In this document: positions 33,290 to 45,544 of the stretch, piece after piece | Layout: each line of letters opens with the position of its first letter | Numbering within the stretch: position 1 is the stretch's first letter | Assembly: GCA_007922225.1 (NCBI GenBank) | Contig: ML680053.1 | Span: 6,502,164 to 6,566,163, forward strand | Origin: Emydura subglobosa | Taxonomy: Eukaryota > Chordata > Testudines > Chelidae | Reading direction: 5' to 3' | Length of the DNA stretch: 64,000 nt | Program-made: the position numbers and the translations under genes | Notes under the pieces: model-generated | The model's database searches: none | What the model was told of the DNA's origin: nothing | What the model saw: the letters and a program-made list of their open reading frames with translations, nothing else

Positions 33290-33460
33290 CGGGCGCCTTG
33301 ATTTTTGAGGGCTTAATAAGAAACACTTTAAAGGAGCCTGAGTTTTAGAGGGTAGGTGCTCAGCACTTTCTGAAAATTAGGCCCCTTTAGGTTATCACAA
33401 GGTGGGTATCCAATATCACTAACTCACTTCTGAAAATCTTGCTCCGTGATTTTATCAAAT
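33290..33460. repeat. Interspersed repeat fragment
   Basis: The segment includes ggtgctcagcactttctga followed by aaattaggcccctttag. Near-identical word order occurs in reversed or diverged form around 10640-10740. No class can be assigned. Confidence 0.35.
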
Positions 33461-34224
33461 GGGGGTCCAGGACAGTCCAGCATGCAAGCTGTCAGTAAAT
33501 ACATTCAATAGTGTGTTGAGTTGTTAGGTCTGTAAATAGATTGACCCCAGAGTGTTGGGCCCATTCCCTAAATCTGATCTGATTCCTTGGGTAGGGAGAC
33601 AGATATTTATATTTTCATTTAATCTGAGTGACACTAGCACCTGCTAGTTGCTCGAAACAAAGCAGGTAACCCATAACTCTTCCTGTCAACTACTGTTGAC
33701 GGGAACTAACACAGACAAGTAAGCAGCTCCCCTGAGAGAAATGAACTGAGACGAATAATGTAAACAAACGCCTCACAAAATAAAACAGCAACCATAACAG
33801 AACTTTAAATGAAACGCCCGACACTGAAGGTATGCAGAGCAGGCGAGAGGCAAAGATTTCACAAAACACCAAAAAGATGCTGGCTGCCGACGGTGAGGAA
33901 AATAAGCAAGCTGTTTTGTAGCTCACCAGGCTCACTTGGGCAATGTCAATTACTGAATCCCCAAGACGGCCTAAATTATTTCAACCCCCCCCAGCTAAGG
34001 AAACTTTTCGGTAAATCTTGTGACGTGCATGTCTGCGTGTGTACACACACATACACACACAGTGCTGTTGTGTCCTTAGAAGCACATAACAGCAAATGCA
34101 CTCCACAAACAGTATTTTTTTTTAAAAGTACATGGGATTAATTTAAAAACTGCCTTACTATATAAGGGAAACATACAGGATGTGTAACACGCCTTGGTTT
34201 CACCGTTCACTCGGGAGCAGGCTC

Positions 34225-34319
34225 ATCATAGAATCATAGAAGATTAGGGTGGGAAGGGACCTCAGGAGGTCATCTAGTCCAACCCCCTGCTCAAAGCAGG
34301 ACCAACCCCAACTAAATCT
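34225..34319 (-). mobile_element. CR1 3'-end fragment
   Basis: The plus strand reads atcatagaatcatagaag, gggaagggacctcaggagg and catctagtccaaccccctgc, the reversed last 95 bp of CR1. Confidence 0.85.
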
Positions 34320-34659
34320 TGTCTTTAGTGGCCCACTCTCACATAAAACAGGAATGCTGTGCTCTGAAACAAATTGAAAGGTATTTGAATATTACCTCTA
34401 TCAGGGACAACATCAAGATGCTCAGATATCATGGCAATGGGTAACCGTATAACAAGCATGGTAGGTAGGTCAATAGATCAGGCCCCGGTTTGGGGGATGA
34501 ATTTGAGGACCTAAGAGATATTTTCTATTTCAAACTGTTACAATCCTTCCTCCCTCAAATCTAATTATCTTATTCCCCATATCATGTAAAAACCACTCAA
34601 CTCCACTTGCCTCGCTATCAACTATCTATTTTATGTACTTGCATGGCCCCAATCACCAT

Positions 34660-35045
34660 AGTATCTGAGCACCTGATAATCGTTAATGTATTTATCCTCA
34701 TAACATCTCTATGAAGTAAGGAAATGATGTTCTTCTTTTATAGATGGGGAATTGAGGCACAGAGATTGAGGGTAAAATTTACAAAAGCACCTAAATGACT
34801 TAGAAGCCTAAGTGCCACTTTCAAAAGTGATGTGGGCATTAGAAGCCAAAGTTTCATCGACACCAATTGGACTTAGGCCTAAGTGCAAAACTGGCTTCTG
34901 GAAATGGGATTTAGTCTTTAAGGCACTTAAGTGCTTTTCAAAGTTTTATTTTAAGTGACATGCCCATTGTTACACAGAGAGTTGATGGCAGAGCAGGGAA
35001 TTGAACCTGAATCATCTCCCGCGTCCTCAGCTAATGCCCTAACCC
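34660..35045 (-). repeat. MIR-like SINE split by a palindromic MITE
   Basis: Left of the insertion is gatggggaattgaggcacag; right of it ttaagtgacatgcccattg, followed by a gatggcagagcagggaattg block and a head with agctaatgccctaaccc. With 34770-34949 removed they form one reversed MIR. Confidence 0.7.
34770..34949. mobile_element. Palindromic MITE
   Basis: The left arm, taaaatttacaaaagcacc, pairs with the right arm read in reverse, taaaactttgaaaagcact. Inner cctaagtgcc and ggcctaagtgc blocks continue the symmetry. It interrupts a MIR at 34660-35045 and has no coding capacity. Confidence 0.7.
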
Positions 35046-36959
35046 TCTTTCTTCTCTTGGTACAGGCTGAAGAGAGCAGCAAAACCCACACCACACGTGT
35101 TCTTTGCTGTGTCTAATGCCCGTCCCACTTCAATTCATCCATATTACCCAGCTTCAGATTTTACATGTTCTCCCTGGCTCAGGGGCAACTACTTAAGAAA
35201 TAATCCTCTCCAAAGGTAGGCCATAAGACCTCTGTTTTTCATTAAGCAGCTAGTCACGAAAAGAATTTTGCTTGATTCCTTGGCCTCAGTCGAGGTGGAT
35301 GCACAGATGCTAAACAATGCCTAGCTAGAAGGTAACACACACGTGAGTAAGATTTCCCTTTCCCGCCCTCTTTCCTGGTTGTGGCAATTTTTCCCCTCCC
35401 ATCCCAATTTGTAGTTTCACACTTGACAGTAATCTCTGATGGAAGACTCTTCCTGTCAGCATTTCCTTCACAGCTGCTGGCTACAGTAGTATGCTGGGGG
35501 AGAGAAGAGGCTTGTTACCATTCTGCCATGGGCCCAACTAGAGGCGCTCCGAAGGAGAAGAGCTAAATTAGCACATTTTCCAGCGGTCCTAGCCAGTGTC
35601 CCCTGCTTTGGGGGCCAGCGCTGGCACCTTCATGCTGGAGTGGGGCTTGTGATTGTTTTCTACCATTCGCACCTCCCTGCTGAGGGACTTTTCACCAACA
35701 GGGTTTTATGTAAATTCAGGTTGAATCTATGTTAAGGATTAAGAAAGGGCCTTAATTTGCCAGCCTGAAAAGGAATGTATTTAAGCTTTTTAGCAAGATG
35801 GAGTCAAGTTAGCTTTTAGTTACACTTTAAGTAAAAAAACTGAATCCCCTGGACCTGATTTTGGTCTCACATGGATGTAACTCAGGAGCAGCTCCACTGA
35901 AATCCAGGAGTTACCAGGGTGACTTGAGAAGGGCATGAGGGCTGTTACTTTTCTGGTGCTCCTGTAACTTCAAAGAGGCGATTTATTTTTAATCATGCAA
36001 ACTGTGATCTGAGCATGATACATCAGGCCAATTTTAGACCTATAATAACTCCACCCACTTCAACAGAGCTGTACGTGCTCAGACCAAGACTGAACTTGGC
36101 CTGTCATCTTCTATTCTGTTTGATGGTGAAAACACGATGCCAGCACATCTGTGATGGATTAAGTCAGGTCTGGATGAGAAACAAAGGTAAGGCTAACACG
36201 GTGTTGACCCAGAGGCAGTTGTGTAAATAGGCTGCGTTCTAGCAGTGCTATAGGATTTTTTCTCTGAGCTGTCCTCTCAATATTGCGAAGAGAGAAACAG
36301 TCATGGTTTCCTCCATGCTGCCTCTTGCACAGTGACATTGGAACAAACAGACCATATCCTTGTCGCAGAAGTGGAATCTATACTAGTGGATCACTGATGA
36401 CTACAATGGTAGGTCAGCGGAAAGGGCATTTCCAAGGAATTTCCTAAGGATATATCCCCCCTCCCTCCCATTGTCCCTGATTTTAAGGCTGGTCACCATG
36501 GCTCTCAGCGTTAAAATCTTTGTGAAAAGGAGTAAAAACAATAAATGAGCTGGAACTGATTTTCTCAGTAGGCGTCTATACATGGAGTAGCCACAGTTTA
36601 GGGCACACTGCTCAGGGATAACTGTGCACGAGGCGGAGGAAAATACGACCAGATTTCTATTCCAGTTCTTCATCTCTGATTTCAGGCTAATACATGAAGC
36701 CCTCCAAATCAGTAAACAATGTGAGCAATAACGAAGGAGTATTTAAGAAAGAAGCCCTCTGAGGGATTAGCTGACTTGCATGCGGTCTCTCCTGGCTCCT
36801 GGGGAAGAACAAATTGGAATCTCAGTGTTGTCAAATCAAATATTCCCAAAGGTCCCCTGGGGATTGTTTTGCAATTTTGTTAATATTTTAAAAGCATCTC
36901 TTGATCTCCCACATGTCTGCCCAGCATTAGGATTTCATTACATACTAGAACAGATGTCT

Positions 36960-36992
36960 TCTCTCCCTCTCTCTCTCTCTAGCTCTCTCTCG
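36960..36992 (+). repeat. (CT)n microsatellite
   Basis: A run of CT dinucleotides with a few interruptions. Confidence 0.8.
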
Positions 36993-37559
36993 CTATTCAG
37001 ATGTGTGCCTTTGCAATGAAGAAGTTTCTTGGTCTGGAGCCCGGGATCCTTGGTACAGCACAAAATGAGCAATTGATGTTAAGGTCCTGATTCACCAGCC
37101 AAGGAAGAGGTTGAGTTCTGCAGGTGTCCGGGGAATTAAGCCCTGCTGTGCTTGTTCCCGCCTCTGAACTTGTTCCCAATGCCGGCTAGACACCAGTGTG
37201 AGAAACCTCTGAGTCAAAAGAAAAAATAACAACTCGCTGAGGCTGGCGCAGAGTCTTAGGAGAGAAACGCATGGGCCTGACTGTTCTGAGTAACTGAGGG
37301 CTTGATCGTGGGAGTTCTCTCCCCAGAACAACTTTCATCGAGGTCACAAATTATCCAGAAGCGTCTCTCATGAATGAAATGTGCCAAAGAGGTAGCAGTG
37401 GGGTTCAGCAATTAGAAAAAGGGTAATCGTCTGACCTAGATTCTTTGGGAATTTTTATATGCGAACTCTGAGTAGAGGGCTTGCTGGATCAGGGCTTGAT
37501 AGCCTAACAGCAATAATGACAGGCATCCTTAGCATTTATGCTGCTGTTTAACTTCAAAG

Positions 37560-37740
37560 TGGAGGCCATAGATTATATCATTCTCATGACACTCTTGCAA
37601 GGTAGGTTCCCTGTGAGGGCTGAGACCATGAGTTGCCTTATGTCTGTCGAGCACCAGGCATGCAGCTGGCACTAGAGTCATCACAATTTTACAGATGAGG
37701 AAACTGGAGAAGAGAGAGAGGGTAAATGATTTGCCTTGGC
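37560..37740 (-). repeat. MIR-like SINE, internally disturbed
   Basis: The plus strand shows tgcaaggtaggttccctgtg, then about 60 bp of unrelated sequence, then ttttacagatgaggaaactg and aaatgatttgccttggccac. Confidence 0.5.
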
Positions 37741-38439
37741 CACAGCGTACTCAGTTATACAGATGTATTCTTGGCACCATGGTCTGTGCTCAGGACAAAC
37801 AATCCCCTGTAAATTACAAAGTAAAACTTCCACTTAATCATTCCAATAAACAACAGCTGGTTAAATTAGTCTCTGCTTCTTACTTTTTAAAGATTGCATA
37901 GAGCTCTAATATCAATAGATAGTAGTCACGTTAAACAGAGAGGTAAAATCAAGAAAGAACCCTGCATTCATTGATAATGGAAGTTTGTTTGTTAAACAGT
38001 TCAAAATGTGAGCCCAAGTGTGGTCTGACTATACAAATTTGTAAAGTTACTGAGGATATTGTGCTCCATTTTGTAGCTGGGAAAATGGAAGCACAGAGGG
38101 GCTAAACCCAAAGTCAATGGGAGAGATACAGCTGTGCGTATTAATAGCCTACACTCTGCATTAATTGATTACTATTATTCTTGTCCTCCCTCCTGCTTCT
38201 CTCTTACTCTGTCACAGGCACTTGGTATTTGATCCAGCATCCACTCAAGTCACTGTGAGTGCTTCTACTGTTGGAGCTGGACTCCACTGCAGTTTGTCTT
38301 ATGTCAGGCCCATATCCTGCAAACTCTTCTTTAGGAGCACAGCCCTCTGCCTTTACATAGCTCCGCTGAGGTCAGTGCGGTTCTGCAAGGGTGCAGGTTT
38401 CACCCCAGCAGAGCAGGTTACAGGAGTGGAACTCTTAAG

Positions 38440-38570
38440 GGCCTGAGTTTTAAAGGTATGTAGATGCCTAAAGATGGAGGTAGGCACCTAATGGGATTTT
38501 TAAAAGGACATAGGTACCTAACTGCCATTGGGAGTTAGGAACCTGTTTAGGAACCTAAATACCTGTACAA
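38440..38570. repeat. Palindromic repeat of the ttaggtgcctaa group
   Basis: ggcctgagttttaaaggta leads into gaggtaggcacctaatggg, and the complementary half runs through ggagttaggaacctg to gaacctaaatacc. It resembles the MITE at 34770-34949. Confidence 0.5.
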
Positions 38571-38832
38571 CTCTGTCCCCTGGACTTTAAGCTCTTCAGG
38601 TCTGGGACACATATTTGTATGTGTTTCTATGACACTTGTTTGTTCTTGGACCTAACTGGGTCCTATGGGCATCACTGCAATATAAATAAACTTATAAACA
38701 ACACCGTGAGTTCAGAGTTGAACCCAGGTCTTTGAATTTCCAGTCTCATGTTCTAAGCCCTTGACAAGACTGCCGTCCAATTATTAGCACTGCAATGGCC
38801 TCTAGAGGCCCCGCTGAGGTTAGAGCTTTATT

Positions 38833-39830
38833 CACAGATACACAGATTCCAAGGCTAGAAAAGACCATTGTGATCATCTAGTCCGACCTCCTGTATAACG
38901 CAGGCTAGAGAACTTCACCAAAATAATTCCTAGAGTGAATTTTTCAGATAAACACCCAATCTTGATTTAAAAATTTGTCACCCTTACCCTTGGTAAATTG
39001 TTCTGATGGTTCATTACTTTCCCCATTAAAAATTTACACTTTATTTCCAGTTTGTATTTGTCTAGCTTCAACTTCCAGCCATTGGATCGTGTTACACCTT
39101 TCTCTGCTACCTTAAAGAGCCCATTATTAAATATTTATTACCTATGTAGATACTTGAAGACTGTAATTAAGCAACCCATTAGCCTTCTCTTTGTTAAGCT
39201 ACACAGATTGAGCTCCTTGAGTCTATCACTATAAAGCATATTTTTCTAATCCTTTAATCATTCTTGTGGCTCTTCTCTAAACCTTCTCTAATGTATCACC
39301 ACCCTTCTTGAATTGTGGACACTAGAAGTGGACACAGTATTCTAGCAGCAGTCACACCAATACCAAATACAGAGGTAAAATAACCTCTCTACTCTTAATC
39401 GGGATTCCACTGTTTATGCATTCCAGGATCACATGAGCTCTTTGGGCTGCACACTGGGAGCTCATGTTCAGCTGATTATTCATCATGACCCCCAAATCTG
39501 TTTCAGAGTCTCGACCTCCCAGGATAGAGTCTCTGAAAGTATGGCCCACATTCTTTGGTTCCAGATATATACATTTACATGTAGCTGTATTAAAAGACAC
39601 ATTGCTTGCTCGTGCCCAGTTCACCAAGCGATTTAGATATCCCTGAATCAGTGACCTCATTCAGAGAGATCTAGATTCATTATTTACCACTCCCCAATGT
39701 TTGTGTCCTCTGAAAACTTTATCAGGGATGATTTTATGTTTGCTTCCAGGTCATTGATAAAAATGTTAAATAATGCAGGGCCAAACCAATCCCTATGGGA
39801 TCCCACTGGAAACAGACCTGCACAAGGCGG
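38833..39830 (-). pseudogene. CR1 LINE: 3' tail and C-terminal RT remnant
   Basis: The tail has cacagattccaaggctagaa and gatcatctagtccgacctcc in plus-strand view. Farther up, a minus frame (39352-39660) reads LVNWARASNVSFNTATCKC, then SETDLGVMMNNQLNMSSQC and KSREVILPLYLVLV, which is the C-terminal CR1 polymerase region. The copy is much more diverged than 22856-23935 and has no complete RT. Confidence 0.75.
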
Positions 39831-39889
39831 TGCAGAGAGTGAGAGAGATTCTCTGCTCCAAAGAACTGAAGCTAAATAAACACAACAGA

Positions 39890-40030
39890 CAAAGAGTGGG
39901 ACAACAGACGCATTTTAAAGATGATGGACTGATGAACAGAAACAATCAGTAACCTTCTCCCAGTCCCATAGCTGGCCTACAGCAGAGCTCGGAACTGGTC
40001 TCAGATCTCCTGACTCCCAGGCCTTTCTGC
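39890..40030 (-). repeat. MIR-like SINE fragment
   Basis: The plus strand reads cattttaaagatgatggact, ccttctcccagtcccatagc and ctcctgactcccaggcc, a diverged reversed MIR. Confidence 0.45.
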
Positions 40031-42179
40031 TTGCTATTGTCACTCATGTTTCATCCAGGTGAATAATGAACTTTCCATTTGACAGAGACTTATGGATAAT
40101 TTATGCCTTCCTGTCAGAGCACAGTACAGTATGGAAAGAGTTCTGTGCTTTGTTTCATGAATGAAAACCAAAGCTTACATTTGAATAGACTTAAAAAACC
40201 CCCCAAAACTCCCTATTTGTTTTTTGAGGTTTTTTCTGTCAGAAAACACATTTTCATGTCATGGTTATTGACCCAATTGCTAAAATTCCCCTCTCCTCTT
40301 GCCATGAGATTTGGCTTTTTTCCCCTTAGTTAAGTGAATTCAAATAAGCAGAGGAATTCAGTGACCATGACGGTACATGTTTCAGTGGAGTCTCTGCAAT
40401 GCTCCTTTTAAGCTTGGCTTTTAAGCAATGATTTTTTCTCACTTTAACGGCTTGTTAAATGAAACTGAGCTGGACTGTGGGGCTTTTCTTAATTTTTTTT
40501 TTTTCCGTTTTTTAATTTCTCAGTGACTTGATCTGTACAGCTTGGTGTGCAAATGACAGACATACACATTTCATCTCTCCAACGTAAAAAGCGAAGGGCA
40601 ATTTTCACATTTGGCCTGTTCTTGTTCCCATTGAAGACACTGTCAAACCCCTGACTCACTGATGAGGTAGGGTTGAGCTCACCGAGAACAGGACACAGCA
40701 CAAATATTAGGGACTGTCTCTGGAAATGAAGATTAATAATTAACTCTCAATTCAGCCCTGGGGACACTGGACTATCAAAAAGCCTGAGATCAAATGTGAA
40801 TTACGTTTGCATATATTTGCTTAGTCGCAAGTTAGTAAGATCAAACCTCTGCTCCCATGGCAACTTGGGGGACACTTTTCCTGCCTGGGAAGGAAGTCCT
40901 TACTCCCCTCAATTTTGTCACCCCATCATCACCAAGCTCCTCCACTTCTTTCTCTTGGTGGCGCTTCCTCCCTTCTCAGTCTTCCGCCTCTCCAAGAATT
41001 GCCCCATTATGGGGCCTTGAATTCACACGGAGTAAGAGGAAATGCAGGGCCATACCTCTCAACCTTCAAATCTGCCAACCATCTGTGACCCAAGCCCTTG
41101 AAATGGGTGTCAAACAGCCAAAATGTGGAACGGCTGGGTTTTGTTTAGTGCTGCGCGATAATTGAATGATTATAATGGCTGTTTAATTAGGGAGTCTGGC
41201 TTTAAGGATGTCTCCATGCAGCGTAATTAAAATAAACCTGAGTTGCAATCAGTTACAGCTGTGGGGGGGAGCGGAGGGTCTGTGCTCAGGTTGCTTGGGA
41301 ATAGGACCCTGCCTGGGCTTCTCATGAGGTGCTAGGGGCTGTGAGGTACCAGCTGCAGTTGAATCACTTTAGCTTTACATGGATAAATAACAGAAAAAAA
41401 TTTGGGCCACTGTTTTTTTAAGAATGCTGCTGAGATGTAAGATGCTATCACAATGAGATTTTCTTAGTCAGTGTACTGTCAATAATGTAACATCAATAAA
41501 CACAACAACAAAATTGCAAAACCACTGTACAATATTCTGGACATTCAAAACTGTCCTACTGAAATGAAGAACAATGAGAAAAGAAGATGCCTCAACGGAA
41601 CGGGAACCTCCTGCTGAAGTAGTTTAAATACAAATTTATTTGCTTGAGAACCTAATATCAGTGAGATAATACTGAGTAATCAGAACAAACTATCCATGAC
41701 AACAATACAATTAACCAATACGACATGGCTGAGTATGGAGGTGACATTACAGTTTCACATGGTTCTATCCAGGGCACATTTTGAAGCATGAGGGAGAAGG
41801 CTAAGTGTGCTCACCCATTCAAGTCATGGTCAGGGAGCATCACCACCGTTTGAAGTCTCATCAGAGAGCAGGGAGGTGAATTTCTCTTTCTATAGTACCC
41901 AGATGAGCCCACCTAGAATGTCCTGCGCATCTCCGGGGGGTTACCAGAAATATATTGACACGTTGAAGAGAATTCAGTGAAGATCAACATACATTATCAG
42001 GAGTGGAAGAACTGATCCATTAGGAAAGATTCCCATGAATATGTACACCTTGCATCAGTAATAGTGACAAAGGAGTGCTAACAGTCTGCAAACATCTGAA
42101 AGATGTAAACATCAAGGAAGGAGCAGAATTGATATGGGTGCTACAAAGCAGTGTAACTAGGAATGCAGGGATGAGATTA

Positions 42180-42469
42180 ATGGTATGTCTATACTACACA
42201 GACTATAGAGGCACTCTTTCAGTATAGCTATGCTGACATAGCCCTGGAGTGTAAACCTGCCTAGGCTGACAGAAGGGTTGTTTTTATCGATGCAGGAAAA
42301 CCACCTCCCCAAACAAAGTTAACTATGCTGACAGATGACCTCCTGCATCGACATAGCTGCACCTACGTTGGGGGTTTTGCTGGCATAGCTACGTCTGCCA
42401 AGAGTGTTGTTTTTTTACGCCCCTGATCAACGTAACTATGCTGACATAACTTTTCAGTGTAGACCAGGC
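42180..42469. mobile_element. Harbinger-type MITE
   Basis: The element starts tggtatgtctatactac and ends with cagtgtagaccaggc, inverse ends of the ggtctacact type. TTA flanks both sides (42177-42179 and 42470-42472), the 3-bp target duplication of PIF/Harbinger elements. Inside, ctatgctgacat recurs several times in both orientations. It has no coding capacity. Confidence 0.75.
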
Positions 42470-43730
42470 TTAAGAAAAGAAAAATTTAGAATTACTACAA
42501 ATAAAATCGTCTTAATGATTAAAACCCCTTTGAGAGTCCGTAAAAATCACACTGATGGGTGACATCTAAAACCAGACTTCACAAGCATTAGAGAATACAC
42601 TGCTGTATATCGTGAGCCCGCTGCTGGGGATCAGAAAAGATGGCCTAATAGATACTTCTAATTCCTAATGTCTGTTATTCTATATTATCATCAAATGGAG
42701 ACAGATAAACCTTATAAACTAACTGATGTGTTTGTTGCTGGTTCCTACTATTTCAAGCTGCAAAGATACGGGTCAGATTTTAAACTGCCTTGGCACCAGG
42801 TGTGCACTTACACCTGTGCGGTGTCAGATGGGGTGTAGCAGATAAAGGGTGCCATTTTCATTTGGTGGAGTTTCACACCCACTTTCCATTCACCGGCCCC
42901 AATGCTGGGGCGCACTCTGGCCACTTTGCCCCACTCCACTGGCACAAATCAAATGGATTCAGTCCTTCTAGGATCACCCGTTTAGGGGAAAACTCAGGGG
43001 ATACTGACCTGCCCTGAAGGCTACAACCCCTCCAACATCCAGTTGCTGACATAGGGAGCATGGTCACAAGTTCCTAAGCACCGCTAATCCCCAACTGCCC
43101 TAATGGCCTCCAGGTTTAGGGGCGATCTAGGGATCTGGTCAGGAGCAGAATGGCCCCAGGAAGGAAGTTCCAAGGGCACTCTTGTTGAGCGCCGTTCACA
43201 CTTTCTACAAGTGCAAATGACCACACATGGTTCAAGGAGAATCACTCCCATTACCTAGCTTCCCAACACCATGAACTGTTCCATGGCCACGTTCTCACTT
43301 TTACCACAGATCTGGAACTGGCCAGCTTCATGTCACTTTTGCAGCACCACAAGCAGGAAGCATTTCTGATGGCTATGAAGATGTATGGTTATGATGACAC
43401 GAATTAACTAGTGACTGGTGAGTCAAGGCCCAACAAAGGCACTGTAACGGAGAGGCTACTAATCTGGAGGTGCATTCCAAGGCACTAGTGGAGACAACGA
43501 AGTTTTGCATTTGTAAACGTTGATGCAGACATTATCCAGTCTGCAGTATGTTTGTGTCTGAAGTTTTGGCAAGAACACAGCAGGGTGTTTAATCCCCTTT
43601 TCATGTTACACCCTCCTCCGGCAATCGAGTACAGCAGTTAATTAAAACACACTCTTTGAAGTTAGTTCAGGTTTTCCAGAGAAAGGGACTATAAAGACTC
43701 ACTACGTCCCAGATTAATTATTATGGGCCA

Positions 43731-43805
43731 AATTCTTCTCTCATTAAAATGGGTGCAAACCTGCAGTAACTCCATTTCCAACACAAAAGAGAGCAGAACT
43801 GGACA
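43731..43805. repeat. Palindromic MITE-like fragment
   Basis: aaattcttctctcattaaaa leads to gcagtaactccatttcc and the inverse arm aaagagagcagaactgg. It belongs to the gagagcagaattgg family seen at 52655-52770. Confidence 0.45.
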
Positions 43806-44427
43806 CATAACTGTTCATTTGCTTCTTATCTCTTGTCAGAAGAAGAAGAAGCTTTCCTCCAAGCCAGTGCCCTGTGCAGTCAATCTTTTTCCAGCTTCCC
43901 GACACTACCTATATGACACAATCTGTTCCCAGTCATGAAACTACTTCAAGTCACCCAGCTAACTACACAATATAGTACTGCTACACCATTGAGGTACTGA
44001 TACTTACAAGAAAATGAAAGCTTTTATCTACTACCTACCCTTTATGTGCTGGTACTGTATCTGGATGTAACCACGGACTACATCTACAATAAAAATAGCA
44101 GTGCAAGAGATGGTATAGATAGAACTCGGGTGTTTTCAGCATCATGTCATGAAAACCTGCTGAAAGTTTGTTCATCAAAGGGACAATCGGCATGTGGGAC
44201 AGTAAGGGATCTCAGTTTCACTCCTTATGCCAGGTAGGATTGGCTGCAATTAAGCAGCTGATTGTTAATAAGTGGTATGTATTTAAACTATACTTAGCTA
44301 CGTTTTCAAATCACCAATATTACCCACTGAATATCTTGCAGGAGAATAGAGAATCATATTTTCAAGTAGATTACCTAACTGTATAATAACCACTTACCAA
44401 TTGAGCTGAAGAAGTAATCCCTTAAGT

Positions 44428-44520
44428 AGTAGCAATAATAATAATCAAATAGTAATAATAATAATACCTAACCCTTATACAGCAATTTTCATCTGTAGAT
44501 CTCAAAGCACTTAGTGATAC
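44428..44520 (-). repeat. (TAA)n microsatellite next to a MIR tail
   Basis: aataataataatcaaatagt and a further aataataataatac run precede acagcaattttcatctgtag and ctcaaagcacttagtg, a reversed MIR/L2-type 3' tail, from whose AT-rich end the microsatellite probably grew. Confidence 0.55.
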
Positions 44521-45544
44521 TGAGCTCTTGTTCTCTGTGTGAGTCGGCCACTGCAGAGAGAGATATTTAGTTACAACTACATCCTTAAGGTGACAATGGA
44601 TCCATTTTACACCAACAAAACCCACTTGTGCAAACACTATCCAAGCACACTATGAGGACTTTGCACATGCACACCTTGTGGGAGCAATTAAGGAAGCCAC
44701 TTGAACAAAACAATAATACTCTATTAGGAAAAGATGGAAAGCACCTGAAGAAGAGAATGATCCAAGAGAGAATCCTCGTAAGACAGAAAAAGCAAATGAA
44801 AAGGAAAAGTGGATGGAACTTGTTCAAGAGAGCTTGATGCTCAATAGTTCTCTTTATGTGTTTAACACTCCTTAGTCCACATAGAGGACAGTGAAGGAGC
44901 TGTCAGCAAGACAGAAGGAGAATGAGGAAAGCACAATCGTGAAAGTGGAGGAGGAGAGATTACTGAGTGTGTCAATGGCAGCAGAGGTAACAACAGGGAT
45001 GGGCCCCTTTGCCATAGCTATGAAGAGGTAATCAATCAATGATGTTACTTTCAGCATAAGGGTGAGGAAAAAAGCAAGATAAGAAACATGACTCTTCAGT
45101 GCCCTGCACCCTCTCTGTTCATGTATATCTTAGGTCTTGGTCCACACTACAAAGTTAGGTTGACACAAGGCAGCTGTTATTGACCTAGCTGTGCATGTGT
45201 CTATACTTAAAGTTGTCTCTCACCGATGTAAGCTCCCCATTACACTGACATAGTAACAACACTTCCGCAAGCGGCGTAGAGCCATGGTTGTACTTAGGTC
45301 AGTGCAGTGCAAGTATAGAGACAGAGGTACTTCTGTCGACCCTATCAGTCCTCCAGCAGCTGTCCCACAATGCCCCACACCGAGCGCTCTGGTCACCACT
45401 GCGTCACTGCCCAGGAGTCACGGAGGCTGGAAGCACCCATCCCCTTTAAAGCCCTGTAATTTTTTAAAATCCCTTTTCCTGATTGCTCGGTTTGGTGAGT
45501 ACACATAGCAGCTCTCCACCGTGGAGTGCAACTGCTCAGCTGAC

